Assembly (NCBI RefSeq): GCF_003710985.1
Contig: NZ_RHHT01000015.1
Coordinates: 62,001-126,000 of the forward strand
DNA: 64,000 nucleotides
DNA from: Brevibacillus panacihumi
GTDB taxonomy: Bacteria > Bacillota > Bacilli > Brevibacillales > Brevibacillaceae
Direction of reading: 5' to 3'
Shown here piece by piece: positions 1-9,024 of this stretch. The notes under the pieces are model-generated. The model was not told the DNA's origin and did no database searches. It saw only the letters and a list, made by a program, of their open reading frames with translations. Each line of letters begins with the position of its first letter. Within the stretch, counting starts at the first letter, position 1. The position numbers and the translations under genes were made by a program.

Positions 1-285
1 GCAAGTCCGTTTTTGCTGAGCAAGAAATTCTGGGATTCGCTTTCGGATCAGGAGAAAGAATGGGTCAAGAAGGCAGCCGACGAGGCGAAAAACTACCAAC
101 GCCAATTGAATCAGGAAGAGACCAAGCAGGCAGAGGAGTACCTGGCGAACAACGGCATGACAGTCACTGAACTGACGGCGGAAGAAAAGCAGCGCTTCTT
201 CGAGGCGATGAAGCCGATCTATGATAAATACGCTGCCAAACTGGGAGAAGACCTGGTCAACAAACTGAGAGAAGCAAACAAATAG
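1..285 (+). CDS. TRAP transporter solute-binding protein, C-terminal part (DctP family)
   Basis: The frame is open from base 1, so the gene begins upstream of the window and only about the last 94 residues are present. The visible part is a charged, helical tail with many Lys and Glu residues, as in the C-terminal helices of DctP-type periplasmic or lipoprotein binding proteins. Identification rests mainly on the next two genes, which are clear TRAP small and large permease subunits. The protein would capture an organic acid outside the membrane and deliver it to the permease. The ligand cannot be read from this fragment. Confidence 0.8.
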   Translation, partial: ASPFLLSKKFWDSLSDQEKEWVKKAADEAKNYQRQLNQEETKQAEEYLANNGMTVTELTAEEKQRFFEAMKPIYDKYAAKLGEDLVNKLREANK

Positions 286-322
286 AGACGGGGGTTCATT
301 TTCTTCTCGAGGAGGGGCATCT

Positions 323-889
323 ATGGCGAAACTTTTCTCCCTGTTTTCCAAAATCACAGATGTGTTGATGGCGATCTGCTTGTCCGGCATGGCGATTCTA
401 GTCTTCGGCAACGTCGTGCTGCGCTATGCCTTCGACTCCGGCATTACCTGGTCGGAGGAAATGTCCCGCTTCTTCTTCGTCTGGCTGACGTTTCTCGGGG
501 CGATCGGGGCCTTGAAGGACAATGGTCATCTTGGAGTCGACATGTTCATTAAAAAGCTGCCATTGCAGGCGAAAAGAATCGCCTTCACCATCAGCAATCT
601 CATCGTTTTGTACGTGCTATGGCTTGTCCTCGACGGCAGCTGGAAATTGACCCTGGTCAGCACGACTGCCCATGCGCCTGCTACGGGACTGCCGATGTCC
701 TTGATTTACGGGATTGGAATCGTCATGAGTGTGGGGATGGGAATTGTCGTACTGCATCATTTGTATATCGCTTTGTTTCATAAGGACCGACTGCATGAAT
801 TGATGAGGACCAGGGAGTCTGAAGAAGAGATCATGCTTGAAGCATTGGACACAAATCATAATCAGTCTGTGACGGGAGGGAACCGGTAG
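323..889 (+). CDS. dctQ: TRAP transporter small permease (DctQ family)
   Basis: This 188-residue membrane protein has four predicted hydrophobic segments (roughly residues 10-35, 45-65, 85-105 and 125-150), the normal layout of the TRAP small subunit. The segment with RYAFDSGITWSEE followed by FFFVWLTFLGA is typical of DctQ. It joins the large permease to the binding protein for Na+-driven uptake of organic acids. The ATG follows GAGGAGGGG at a good distance. The last codon abuts the start of the next gene, which indicates tight translational coupling. The C-terminal 35 residues are hydrophilic and longer than is common. Confidence 0.9.
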   Translation: MAKLFSLFSKITDVLMAICLSGMAILVFGNVVLRYAFDSGITWSEEMSRFFFVWLTFLGAIGALKDNGHLGVDMFIKKLPLQAKRIAFTISNLIVLYVLWLVLDGSWKLTLVSTTAHAPATGLPMSLIYGIGIVMSVGMGIVVLHHLYIALFHKDRLHELMRTRESEEEIMLEALDTNHNQSVTGGNR

Positions 890-2167
890 ATGACACTGGT
901 TGTATTTGCGGGTTCGCTGCTTGCCGTCATGGCGCTGGGAATGCCGATTGCGCTGGCGTTGCTCGTCAGCGGAGTCGCCCTGATGATTTTGCTGGGCCTG
1001 TTCGACAGCCAGATTATCGCGCAGAACCTGATCAATGGAGCTGACAGCTTTCCGATGATGGCGGTGCCGTTCTTCATTTTGGCAGGGGAACTGATGAATG
1101 CCGGCGGGATTTCCAGCCGGATCATCAACTTCGCCATGTCGATCTTTGGTCATATTCGCGGAGGACTGGGCTATGTGGCTATTCTCGCCAGCGTTCTGTT
1201 TGCAGGTCTGTCTGGTTCTGCTGTAGCGGATACCGCAGCACTCGGAGCCATCCTGATTCCGATGATGATCAAAGCGGGGTATGATCGCAACCGTTCGGCA
1301 GGTCTGATCGCAGCCGGCGGGATTATCGCTCCCATCATTCCGCCGAGCATTCCATTCATTATATTCGGGGTGACGAGCGGAGTATCGATCACCAAGCTGT
1401 TTATGGCGGGGATCGTCCCGGGGCTTCTGATCGGAATCGGGCTGATGGTTACCTGGTGGCTGGTAGTCCGAAAAGACGATGTCCAAGTATTCCCGCGCAA
1501 GACACCGAAAGAGATTTGGCTTGCAGCACGCCAGGCGATCTGGGCACTGATGCTGCCAGTCATCATTATCGCCGGACTGCGCGGAGGGATCTTTACGCCG
1601 ACGGAGGCTGCGGTCGTGGCGGCATTTTACGCCTTGTTTGTGGGGCTATGCGTCTATCGCGAGCTGAAATTGGGCGAGCTGTACAGGGTGCTCGTCGCTG
1701 CAGCGAAGACGACAAGCACCGTCATGTTCCTGGTAGCAGCCGCGATGGTGACAGCCTGGCTGATTACGGTGGCCAATATCCCTGACCTGATGAACCATCT
1801 GCTTGCGCCGTTGATTGAGCATCCGCTGCTTCTGCTGCTTGCGATCAACGCATTGGTCTTGATAGTGGGGACTGCCATGGATTCAACCCCGACTATCCTG
1901 ATCCTGACTCCTGTGCTGATGCCAATTGTGAACGCAGCAGGGATTGACCCTGTGTATTTCGGAGTCATTTTCGTCCTCAACAACTGCATTGGTCTGTTGA
2001 CGCCTCCAGTCGGCACGGTTCTGAATGTGGCATGTGGCGTAGGAAAAATCGGAATTGATGACATCATGAAAGGGATCTGGCCGTTTTTGCTGGTGGAAGT
2101 GCTGATCCTCCTGTTGCTCACCTTGTTCCCGTCCATCGTATTGGTGCCGCTGGAGTGGTTCATGTAG
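890..2167 (+). CDS. dctM: TRAP transporter large permease (DctM family)
   Basis: A 425-residue, highly hydrophobic protein of the standard DctM length, with about 12 membrane segments and conserved Gly/Pro-rich loops (GLSGSAVADTAALG near residue 105 and IIPPSIPFIIFG near 155). It forms the transport channel of a Na+-coupled TRAP importer. ATG follows directly on the dctQ stop codon, with GGGAGGG upstream. The TRAP operon ends here. A LacI-type regulator starts about 90 bases later and may control it. The substrate is unknown; the surrounding catabolic genes point to a carboxylic acid. Confidence 0.92.
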   Translation: MTLVVFAGSLLAVMALGMPIALALLVSGVALMILLGLFDSQIIAQNLINGADSFPMMAVPFFILAGELMNAGGISSRIINFAMSIFGHIRGGLGYVAILASVLFAGLSGSAVADTAALGAILIPMMIKAGYDRNRSAGLIAAGGIIAPIIPPSIPFIIFGVTSGVSITKLFMAGIVPGLLIGIGLMVTWWLVVRKDDVQVFPRKTPKEIWLAARQAIWALMLPVIIIAGLRGGIFTPTEAAVVAAFYALFVGLCVYRELKLGELYRVLVAAAKTTSTVMFLVAAAMVTAWLITVANIPDLMNHLLAPLIEHPLLLLLAINALVLIVGTAMDSTPTILILTPVLMPIVNAAGIDPVYFGVIFVLNNCIGLLTPPVGTVLNVACGVGKIGIDDIMKGIWPFLLVEVLILLLLTLFPSIVLVPLEWFM

Positions 2168-2254
2168 TCGCCATTTCAAACCATAATTGCTTCTATGCCA
2201 ATGTTTGAGACAATGGTAAAATATTGATGTTCATTGACTACATGCGGCAAGCAG

Positions 2255-3307
2255 GTGATTCCAATCGAGAAACGGGAAAAAAGACGCCGCGTTACGCTTC
2301 AACAGGTAGCAGAACACGCCGGAGTCTCACGCGCTACCGCTTCCTTGATCGTGCGCGGCAGCACCAACATTTCCGAGGCTACCCGCAAGAAAGTACTGGA
2401 GTCGATGCGGGAATTAGGCTATGTCTATGATCGTGTCGCCGCTAATCTGCGGTCCCAGCACTCGTCAACAGTCGGGTTGCTCATTACCGAGATCGACAAC
2501 CCGTTCTTTTCCGAATTGCTGGTCGGTGTCCATCAGTCGCTAGATAAGGATGGCTATACGGTTATTCTCGGAACCACCTTTGACTTGAAGGACAAGCAAG
2601 ACACGCTCTTGTCCACCATGCTGGAATACCGAGTCGGTGGGGTGATCCTGAGTCCAGTCTCCAAAAGCACGATGGAAACCATCGAGCGTTTGCGAAAATG
2701 GGACATCCCTGTCGTGCTGGTCGCCAAGGACATTCCCGGGTCCAATTGTGACTACGTGGGAATCGACAACGTCGAGGGCGGAAAACTGGCCGTGGATCAC
2801 CTCATCAGATTGGGGCATCGACGGATCGCTTTTCTCGGGGGACCATCGGAGTCTACGGCATGGAAAGACCGGAATCGCGGCTATTTGCTCGCACATGAAG
2901 AGGCCGGTTTGGCCGTCGACCGATCTCTGTGGATTGAGGGACATGCCACTGTGCAAGGTGGGGTAGAAGTATTGCGGAAGGTCCTCAACAGCCCGAATCC
3001 GCCGACTGCGGCATTTTGCTACAACGACGTCGTCTCGTTTGGCGTCATGCACGGCTTGAAAGAGGCGGGATTGACTCCCGGCAAGGATTTGGCCATCGTG
3101 GGCTTTGACAATATTAAAGAGGCAGCCATCTACAACCCCAGTCTGACGACGATCGCGGCCACCCCCGAGCTGGTCGGAGCGCATGCCGCAGATCTTTTGC
3201 ATCAGCGTATACGCGGATTGGACGAGGGTCCCCAGCGGATTATTTTGAAGCCACAGCTCGTGGTGCGTGAATCATGCGCCTCCGGATTGGCTGGTTCCGC
3301 TTTCTGA
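2255..3307 (+). CDS. LacI-family transcriptional regulator (copy 1)
   Basis: The N-terminal helix-turn-helix (VTLQQVAEHAGVSRATASLI, then the hinge region ending VAANLRS) is diagnostic of LacI/GalR repressors and is followed by a periplasmic-binding-protein-like effector domain of about 280 residues. I chose the GTG at 2255 because it leaves a normal short leader before the HTH; an in-frame TTG at 2234 is the alternative, and neither has a strong ribosome binding site. It is closely similar along its length to the LacI protein at 9025. It probably senses a substrate or intermediate of the nearby TRAP/TctC and CoA-ester genes. No partner operator can be assigned with certainty. Confidence 0.9.
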   Translation: MIPIEKREKRRRVTLQQVAEHAGVSRATASLIVRGSTNISEATRKKVLESMRELGYVYDRVAANLRSQHSSTVGLLITEIDNPFFSELLVGVHQSLDKDGYTVILGTTFDLKDKQDTLLSTMLEYRVGGVILSPVSKSTMETIERLRKWDIPVVLVAKDIPGSNCDYVGIDNVEGGKLAVDHLIRLGHRRIAFLGGPSESTAWKDRNRGYLLAHEEAGLAVDRSLWIEGHATVQGGVEVLRKVLNSPNPPTAAFCYNDVVSFGVMHGLKEAGLTPGKDLAIVGFDNIKEAAIYNPSLTTIAATPELVGAHAADLLHQRIRGLDEGPQRIILKPQLVVRESCASGLAGSAF

Positions 3308-3333
3308 ACAAAAAATCCAAATCGGTACAAAAA

Positions 3334-3380
3334 AAGTCTTCAGATCCATGTTGGCATTGGGTCTGAAGACTTCTTTGTTT
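3334..3380. terminator. Bidirectional intrinsic terminator between the LacI gene and aroK
   Basis: An 11-bp perfect stem (3334-3344 with 3362-3372, AAGTCTTCAGA) is extended by a G-U and two G-C pairs around an 11-base loop. T-rich flanks lie on both strands (CTTTGTTTTTC on plus, a run of seven T on minus). It sits between two convergent genes and can serve both. Confidence 0.85.
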
Positions 3381-3431
3381 TTCTGTTTCCTCTACACCTC
3401 AATAGAAGCAGGTACGGTTACTACGTTTTCA

Positions 3432-4007
3432 TTAATCAAATATACTGCGATTCGGCTCGTATATGTCCCACGCCAGCTTCAATGACTCGACGATCTGATC
3501 GGCTACGGACTCGGCGTCCAGCTCGCTGGTCGTAATCCGGGAATGATGGATATTGTAGGCGGACCGTCTGTTCAGGAACAGCTCCTCGATTTCATCCAGA
3601 GACTTGTTTTGCAGAATTGGCCGGCTGTCGATGATCAGCGGAATCCGTTCTTTCCAGGACTCCCAGGACAGATCGAGGAAAAAGACGATGCAGTTGGCCA
3701 GGCAAGCCTTGCGCACTTCTTCTTGAAGATACGCCCCTCCGCCCAGAGACAGAATCTTGACACGAGTATTTTTGCAAAGGGAGACGATCAGCTCGCGCTC
3801 CATCTTGCGGAAGCTCGCTTCTCCCATTTCCTTGAAAATCTGGGAGATCGGCATCTGATGAATGCGTTCGATCTCCTCGTCGATGTCGATGAAATCCCGG
3901 TACAGCTTTTTGGCGACAAGCTGGCCGATGGTGGTTTTGCCGGCACCCATGAAACCGATGAAGGCAATGTTTTTCTCGCGAATCGATATATCTATATTTT
4001 CAGTCAT
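3432..4007 (-). CDS. aroK: Shikimate kinase
   Basis: Shikimate kinase phosphorylates shikimate at O3 with ATP, step five of the chorismate pathway, in the cytosol. The Walker A motif GFMGAGKTT lies at about residues 18-26. FIDIDEEIE with the catalytic/Mg-binding Asp, the R in SFRKMERE, the GGG shikimate loop near residue 88 and the lid-region Arg (IDSRPIL) are all present. At 191 residues it is slightly longer than usual (about 170), owing to N- and C-terminal extensions. It is transcribed against all its neighbours. It could be a housekeeping gene, or its position beside an acid-catabolism region containing a dehydroquinase-like gene (17104) could be meaningful; I cannot tell. Confidence 0.9.
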   Translation of the reverse strand: MTENIDISIREKNIAFIGFMGAGKTTIGQLVAKKLYRDFIDIDEEIERIHQMPISQIFKEMGEASFRKMERELIVSLCKNTRVKILSLGGGAYLQEEVRKACLANCIVFFLDLSWESWKERIPLIIDSRPILQNKSLDEIEELFLNRRSAYNIHHSRITTSELDAESVADQIVESLKLAWDIYEPNRSIFD

Positions 4008-4198
4008 TTTTTTACTCTCTTTCCTTGTTCTTGTAGCTCACTGGCGAACTTTATAACGTCCATTATGAAGCGAAAAAGCAGTTTGTGTCAATGTAAATTG
4101 GCCGGATTTCTTTATTGATTTACATTCCTAAAGCTGGGTGGAAAAAATACGCAAACAGAGATGGAGGAAAGGGCAATTTTCGAAAAATTGATATTTGT

Positions 4199-4270
4199 TT
4201 GACAAGGTGAAAGTGGCCTGATTATAATCTACTGTATCGATATAGTATATCGAAATACTAAATCGATACA
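4199..4270 (+). promoter_or_regulatory. Near-consensus sigma-A promoter with clustered TATCGA operator
   Basis: TTGACA at 4199-4204 and TATAAT at 4223-4228 are separated by 18 bases: both hexamers match the consensus perfectly. Immediately downstream, across the expected start point, lies a 9-bp inverted repeat, TGTATCGAT (4233-4241) with ATCGATACA (4262-4270), and a further TATCGA half-site at 4248-4253. The layout implies a strong promoter held off by a repressor. It drives the CoA-transferase operon. The LacI regulators nearby are candidate binders, but a TetR or GntR protein elsewhere is possible. Confidence 0.8.
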
Positions 4271-4330
4271 CTAATTGTTTTTACAGTGCTTTTGCGCAGA
4301 AAGTCAAACAGAGATGGGAGTGATTGGGCT

Positions 4331-5920
4331 GTGAAACCATTGCGAAAGGGAAATGCGGTTTTGGTTGTCAGCGCCGATGAGGCGGTCAAGTGGATTCCCT
4401 CGGGAGCGACTATCACTTTTTGTGGCGCCGGTGGCGGTTTGCTGGAGCCGACACAGGTGATCGATGCTCTTGCTCGGCGTTTCCGGGACACCCAGGAACC
4501 GTGTGATCTCACATACTGGCATTCGACAGGCCTGGGAGATCGTGCAGAGCGTGGGATGTCCCCGCTGGCTCAGCCTGGAATGGTCAAACGCATTATCGGC
4601 GGACACTGGGGACAGTCGCCACGCCTTGCTGAAATGGCGGAACGAAATGAGATTGAAGCCTACAATTTTCCACAGGGTGTCATGAGCCAGCTGTTGCGGG
4701 CTGCAGCAGCAGGACATCCGGGAATCCTTAGCCATGTTGGTTTGGGAACCTTCGTCGATCCGAGGCAAAAGGGAGGGAGATTGAACGAGCGGACACAGGA
4801 AGAACTCATCCGACTGATGGAAATCGATGGAGAAAAATGGCTGTTCTATCCGGCAATACGGCCTGACGTCGCGATCATCCGGGGAACGACAGCCGACACC
4901 GAAGGATATATCAGCATGGAAGACGAGATCGCTTATCTGGATGCGCTGGCGATGGCTCAGGCTGCTCACAACAACGGGGGAATTGTCATCGCGCAGGTCC
5001 AACGCCTGGTCAAGTCGCGCACGCTGCATCCGAAGTCGGTCAAAATTCCGGGCTATCTCGTGGATGCGGTCGTCGTGGATCATGATCAGCCCCAGTTGTA
5101 CGCCGGTTCGGTCAATCGATTTTTTTCCGGGGACTATGTCATGGAGACGGGAGAGGTCATTCCGCTTCCGCTTAACGAGCGCAAGGTAATCGCTCGTCGT
5201 GCCCTACATGAAGTGAAGCCAGGCGATGTCGGAAATGTCGGAGTGGGGATCTCGGACGGCATCGGAATGGTCGCTCGTGAAGAAGGCGTGAGCGAAGAGA
5301 TGACATTGACGGTGGAGACGGGTCCAATCGGCGGGGTTAGTGCCCAAGGCATCTTTTTCGGGGCAAGCGTGAATATGCAGGCATTGCTGGACATGCCGGC
5401 GCAATTCGACTTTTACGACGGCGGAGGGTTGGATGTCTGCTTCTTGAGCTTTGCCGAGGCAGATCAATCGGGACATGTGAACGTCCATAAGTTCAACGGA
5501 AAAATCATGGGGACAGGCGGGTTTATCAATATCAGCCAGAACACGAAAAAAGTGATTTTCAGCGGTACCTTGACGGCTGGCGGATTAAAGACAGAAATCG
5601 AAAACGGGAGTGTGCGGATTGCCCAGGAGGGACGCTTTCAGAAACTGGTTCCACATGTGTCAGAAATCACATTTAACGGCATGGATGCCCTTCGTCGCGG
5701 ACAGGAAGTCATCTACATAACAGAACGTGCCGTCTTTCGTCTGACGCCAACAGGCCTGGAGCTGTGTGAAATCGCTCCGGGACTGGACGTGGAGCAGGAC
5801 GTCATCCGTCACATGGGTTTCCGGCCGCAGATAGCGGATGATCTCAAAGAAATGGACCGCCGCCTGTTCCTGCCGCAGCCGATGGGGATTCGCAACGAGT
5901 GGATAAACAAAACGAAATGA
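4331..5920 (+). CDS. Family I CoA-transferase (YdiF/propionate CoA-transferase type)
   Basis: A fused alpha-beta CoA-transferase of 529 residues, the usual length for YdiF/Pct proteins. It moves CoA from a donor such as acetyl-CoA to a carboxylic acid through a glutamyl-CoA intermediate. The likely nucleophile is Glu329 in VETGPIGG, matching the ExGxxGG motif of the family. The Gly-rich segment near residue 30 (FCGAGGG) belongs to the N-terminal subdomain. GTG at 4331 is preceded by GGGAGTGA at 8 bases. The gene leads an operon with a MaoC hydratase, a TctC lipoprotein and a ketopantoate-reductase homologue, so it probably activates the imported acid. The substrate is not readable from sequence. 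Confidence 0.88.
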   Translation: MKPLRKGNAVLVVSADEAVKWIPSGATITFCGAGGGLLEPTQVIDALARRFRDTQEPCDLTYWHSTGLGDRAERGMSPLAQPGMVKRIIGGHWGQSPRLAEMAERNEIEAYNFPQGVMSQLLRAAAAGHPGILSHVGLGTFVDPRQKGGRLNERTQEELIRLMEIDGEKWLFYPAIRPDVAIIRGTTADTEGYISMEDEIAYLDALAMAQAAHNNGGIVIAQVQRLVKSRTLHPKSVKIPGYLVDAVVVDHDQPQLYAGSVNRFFSGDYVMETGEVIPLPLNERKVIARRALHEVKPGDVGNVGVGISDGIGMVAREEGVSEEMTLTVETGPIGGVSAQGIFFGASVNMQALLDMPAQFDFYDGGGLDVCFLSFAEADQSGHVNVHKFNGKIMGTGGFINISQNTKKVIFSGTLTAGGLKTEIENGSVRIAQEGRFQKLVPHVSEITFNGMDALRRGQEVIYITERAVFRLTPTGLELCEIAPGLDVEQDVIRHMGFRPQIADDLKEMDRRLFLPQPMGIRNEWINKTK

Positions 5921-5945
5921 ACGAAAAATCCGAGGAGGAATGAAC

Positions 5946-6374
5946 ATGAGTAACGTATTGCCTTTTCAAGTAGGGGACACCTGCTCTTTTTCCAAAACAA
6001 TCACAGAGACAGAGGTGTATCAATTCGCCGACATCACCGGAGATTACAGCCAAATGCATACCGACGAAGAATTCATGAAAACCACCAAATACAAGACGCG
6101 GATCGCGCACGGCATCATCTCGCTTGCAATCGGTTCCACGGCTTCGACCCTGATCCAGGTGCAGGCAAAAGCAAGCCTGCCGAGCGTCTCTTACGGGTAT
6201 GACCGACTGCGCTTTATCAAGCCGGTCTTTTTTGGAGACACCCTTACAGCCAAGTACACGATTATCGAGGTAGATGAAGCGAATTTGCGAACGAGAGCCA
6301 AGGTGGAAGTGTTTAACCAAAACGACGAGATCTGCACCTATGCAGAGCATATCCTGAAATTTTTCCCAGTCTAG
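5946..6374 (+). CDS. MaoC-like (R)-specific enoyl-CoA hydratase
   Basis: A single hot-dog-fold domain of 142 residues. The hydratase-2 catalytic pair is visible as Asp33 and His38 in DYSQMH, followed by the conserved RIAHGIISLA helix. Such enzymes hydrate trans-2-enoyl-CoA to (R)-3-hydroxyacyl-CoA, or act on branched and dicarboxylic CoA esters. The ATG at 5946 is 7 bases after GAGGAGG; an ATG at 5940 would be too close. It lies 25 bases after the CoA-transferase, which suggests that it acts on the CoA thioester made by that enzyme. Confidence 0.88.
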   Translation: MSNVLPFQVGDTCSFSKTITETEVYQFADITGDYSQMHTDEEFMKTTKYKTRIAHGIISLAIGSTASTLIQVQAKASLPSVSYGYDRLRFIKPVFFGDTLTAKYTIIEVDEANLRTRAKVEVFNQNDEICTYAEHILKFFPV

Positions 6375-6401
6375 CAAGCTATTCGTAAAGGAGGCTGTGA
6401 T

Positions 6402-7442
6402 ATGTTCCGTTTTCGCAAAACATTCACTTTTCTGATCGTTTCTGCTATGATGTTGACCGCAGGATGCGGATCGTCAACCAGTACATCTGCCGGACAATCC
6501 GCAGTGGATGACTACCCAAGGCAAACAATAACGGGTGTGATCCCTTGGGGGGCCGGCGGCGATACTGACACGATCACACGTGCAATTGTGCCGTTGGCTG
6601 AGAAGAATTTGGGGCAGTCCATCGTTCTCAGCAATAAAACAGGTGCCAATGGGGCGATTGGTTTGCAGTATGTCGCAGATAAAAAGCCGGACGGCTACCA
6701 TCTGCTCTTCACGGCTGAAAATGCAGCGAGCTACGGTGTGCTGGGCATTTCCAAAACGGATTTTGCAGACTTTTACCCGATCAATATTATGGCGAGTGCC
6801 GTACCGGCAATTATTGTCTCGACAGAGTCTCCTTATCATACGATCGATGATCTGATTCAGGAAGCGTTGGCGAATCCAGGAAAAGTCAAAATGGGTTCGA
6901 CCGGACAGGCTACCATGGATTTCATTGTCAGTACCATGCTGAGCGCAGCAACGAATGTGGAGTTTAACATGGTTCCTTTCGAAGGCGGCGGACCGGCCTT
7001 GACGGCAGTACTCGGCGGTCACGTCGATGTAACAGTGACCGGATTGACGGCAGCGTTGGAAAACATGAAAGCCGGAAAAGTGCGAATCCTCGCAGTCGTG
7101 AACGAAGAGCGTGTCGAACAGGCCAAAGACGTGCCGGCCATTTTGGAATCGGTTCCAGACATTAAGAAGTTTTTGCCGTGGGGTCCTTTTTACGGCGTCT
7201 GGGTCAAAGCCGATACCCCTGACGAGATCAAGCGCAGACTGGTTGCCGACTTTGCAAAAGCACAGCAAGAGCCGGAATTTCAGGAATTTTTAAAGCAAAG
7301 AGGAGCTGTCTCGTTGGGGTTGTCCGGTGAAGAAGCGGTGAAGTTCTGGAAGGACTGGCAATCGACGACTGCATGGCTGCTGCAAGATGCGGGAGTGGCA
7401 AAAGTCCATCCAGAAGAACTCGGAATCAAGAGAAAAGACTAA
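6402..7442 (+). CDS. tctC: Tripartite tricarboxylate transporter binding lipoprotein (TctC family, copy 1)
   Basis: A 346-residue lipoprotein with a basic and hydrophobic N-terminus and the lipobox LTAGC (Cys22). The mature part has the TctC/Bug signatures, including IPWGAGGDTDTITR near residue 46 and SNKTGANGAIG. It would be anchored outside the membrane and bind a carboxylate. No TctA or TctB follows here. It is closely similar to the TctC at 17652, which has both permease subunits, so the two binding proteins may share one permease. AAAGGAGG precedes the ATG. Confidence 0.9.
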   Translation: MFRFRKTFTFLIVSAMMLTAGCGSSTSTSAGQSAVDDYPRQTITGVIPWGAGGDTDTITRAIVPLAEKNLGQSIVLSNKTGANGAIGLQYVADKKPDGYHLLFTAENAASYGVLGISKTDFADFYPINIMASAVPAIIVSTESPYHTIDDLIQEALANPGKVKMGSTGQATMDFIVSTMLSAATNVEFNMVPFEGGGPALTAVLGGHVDVTVTGLTAALENMKAGKVRILAVVNEERVEQAKDVPAILESVPDIKKFLPWGPFYGVWVKADTPDEIKRRLVADFAKAQQEPEFQEFLKQRGAVSLGLSGEEAVKFWKDWQSTTAWLLQDAGVAKVHPEELGIKRKD

Positions 7443-7479
7443 GCAAGTAGAATCGAAAGCAGTCTGTGGGGGGAGCAAG

Positions 7480-8415
7480 GTGAAAATAGCGATTCTGGGA
7501 TCAGGGGCATTGGGCAGCGTCATCGGTGGTGTCTTGACCGAAGCGGGATCAGAAGTGTATCTGATTCGGCGATCTGCGGAATATGTCCACATCATGAACA
7601 GGGAAGGACTGACCCTGCATGAAGGCACCCATAGGCGTAATGTCCGGGTGCGGGCAACGACAGACTGTTCGTCGATAGGTACAGTCGATCTGGTGATCGT
7701 GTTGGTGAAATCCTACCACACGAAAGAAGCGATCGAGATGGCTCGCCCGATGATCGGGAAGCATACCATGGTGATGTCTTTGCAGAACGGACTTGGCAAC
7801 GAAGAAATGATCGCAGAGGCAGTAGGGAAGGAGCATGTGCTGGTCGGGCGGACATACGTCGGCGGGGTTATGCTCGATCCTGGACAAGTCAGTGCTGGCA
7901 CGAAAGGCAAACACACCTATATTGGCGAGCTGGACGGTCAGGTAACCGAGAGGGTCAAGCGCGTAGCCGATGTGTTCAATCAGTCCGGCTTGGAGACGAC
8001 GGTCAGCGACAATATCATGGGGATCATGTGGGACAAACTGCTGATCAACCTAGCTACCGGTGCCTTGTGCAGCATTACTAGGCTGCCGTACGGCGGATTG
8101 TACAGCGTCCCGGAATTGCGGAATTGCGCGCTTTCAGCGGTAGCAGAAGGGATCGCAGTGGCGCAAGCAGCAGGGGTAGAGCTATCGATCCAAGCCCCAG
8201 AGCAAGCCTGGATCAAAGCCGCCGAGGGGTTGCCGGATGATTTCAAGCCTTCCATGCTGCAGAGTATCGAAAGCGGAATGCCGACCGAAATCGATTTTAT
8301 CAATGGCTCCGTCGTGCGCTGGGGAGCGAAGTGGGGTGTACCGACGCCGGTCAACAGTGTGCTGATGGCCTGCGTGAAGGGAATCGAATACGGGTTGAGG
8401 CATAAACGCTCTTGA
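7480..8415 (+). CDS. Ketopantoate reductase (ApbA/PanE) family dehydrogenase
   Basis: A 311-residue protein with the N-terminal Rossmann motif GSGALGS (residues 7-13) and the second family domain carrying the NxxxN-type helix (MWDKLLINLATGALCS near residue 185). PanE reduces 2-oxopantoate to pantoate with NADPH. Homologues inside catabolic operons often act on other 2-hydroxy or 2-oxo acids. The GTG at 7480 follows GGGGGGAG; an upstream in-frame start would overlap the TctC gene. Its place in the CoA-transferase operon argues for a role in the same unknown acid pathway rather than coenzyme A synthesis, although this is an inference. Confidence 0.82.
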   Translation: MKIAILGSGALGSVIGGVLTEAGSEVYLIRRSAEYVHIMNREGLTLHEGTHRRNVRVRATTDCSSIGTVDLVIVLVKSYHTKEAIEMARPMIGKHTMVMSLQNGLGNEEMIAEAVGKEHVLVGRTYVGGVMLDPGQVSAGTKGKHTYIGELDGQVTERVKRVADVFNQSGLETTVSDNIMGIMWDKLLINLATGALCSITRLPYGGLYSVPELRNCALSAVAEGIAVAQAAGVELSIQAPEQAWIKAAEGLPDDFKPSMLQSIESGMPTEIDFINGSVVRWGAKWGVPTPVNSVLMACVKGIEYGLRHKRS

Positions 8416-8461
8416 CCGGTCTGGCTCATCTGAGGAAAAAGCGCTAGAGGGGGAGCTTTGG

Positions 8462-8851
8462 GTGTATCCAAAAAAATCGTATGTGGAGCATGTCGCCTTT
8501 TCTGTGAAGGATATCCACTGGCATATCCGCTTTTTTCAGGAGGCATTGGGCTTGCCGCTCGTCAATGTCGATGGGACTAGAGAGGAGCCAAAACAGGCTT
8601 GGCTGCTGGGTGGCCTGCAATTGATCGCGGATAGTGATTTTTCCGGCGGTCAGGGGCGGTTGGGTCATATCGCCATCATGACAGAGGATCTGGAACAGGC
8701 GTTGGAAGAGGTGTACGCCTGGGGCTGCACTTCTCTACCAAAAGGAAAAAATTGGGTCTTATTGCCGGACGGGCTGGTTCTGGAGTTCATTCAGGCGAAA
8801 CCGGGCGCCATCGACAAGCTGTTGGATGTGGAAGTAAGCTATAGAAAGTGA
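8462..8851 (+). CDS. VOC/glyoxalase superfamily protein
   Basis: A 129-residue protein with two beta-alpha-beta-beta-beta repeats of the vicinal oxygen chelate fold. The first begins VEHVAFSVKDIHWHIRFFQEALGLP and the second GRLGHIAIMTEDLEQALE. Metal ligands are plausible at the His in each repeat and the Glu in LVLEFIQ. Family members include lactoylglutathione lyase, methylmalonyl-CoA epimerase and dioxygenases. An epimerase or isomerase acting on a CoA ester would fit the operon, but no specific activity can be assigned. The GTG start follows AGAGGGGGAG. The gene ends the operon before a terminator. Confidence 0.75.
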   Translation: MYPKKSYVEHVAFSVKDIHWHIRFFQEALGLPLVNVDGTREEPKQAWLLGGLQLIADSDFSGGQGRLGHIAIMTEDLEQALEEVYAWGCTSLPKGKNWVLLPDGLVLEFIQAKPGAIDKLLDVEVSYRK

Positions 8852-8860
8852 TAGTTGCAT

Positions 8861-8906
8861 AAAGGCTGTCTCCCGAGGCAAATCTTTGGGTACAGCCTTT
8901 TTTGCT
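8861..8906 (+). terminator. Intrinsic terminator of the CoA-transferase operon
   Basis: AAAGGCTGT (8861-8869) pairs perfectly with ACAGCCTTT (8892-8900), and the right arm runs straight into TTTTTTGC. It closes the transcription unit that starts at the promoter near 4199. Confidence 0.88.
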
Positions 8907-9024
8907 TTCATGGAAGGCAGGGGAGGCACGAAGCGGCGCGGGACCGCCGTTCCTTTACTTGCTGTTCTTTTTGGTTTAGGATGAATTTGTGCTGTTCTAT
9001 ATGATTACGAGGTGGTACCCAATC

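Noticed and set aside
617-1486. Minus-strand open frame opposite the TRAP permease genes
   Set aside because: It is highly polar, with many His, Gln and Arg residues, and is the mirror of membrane-protein codons; no start signal.
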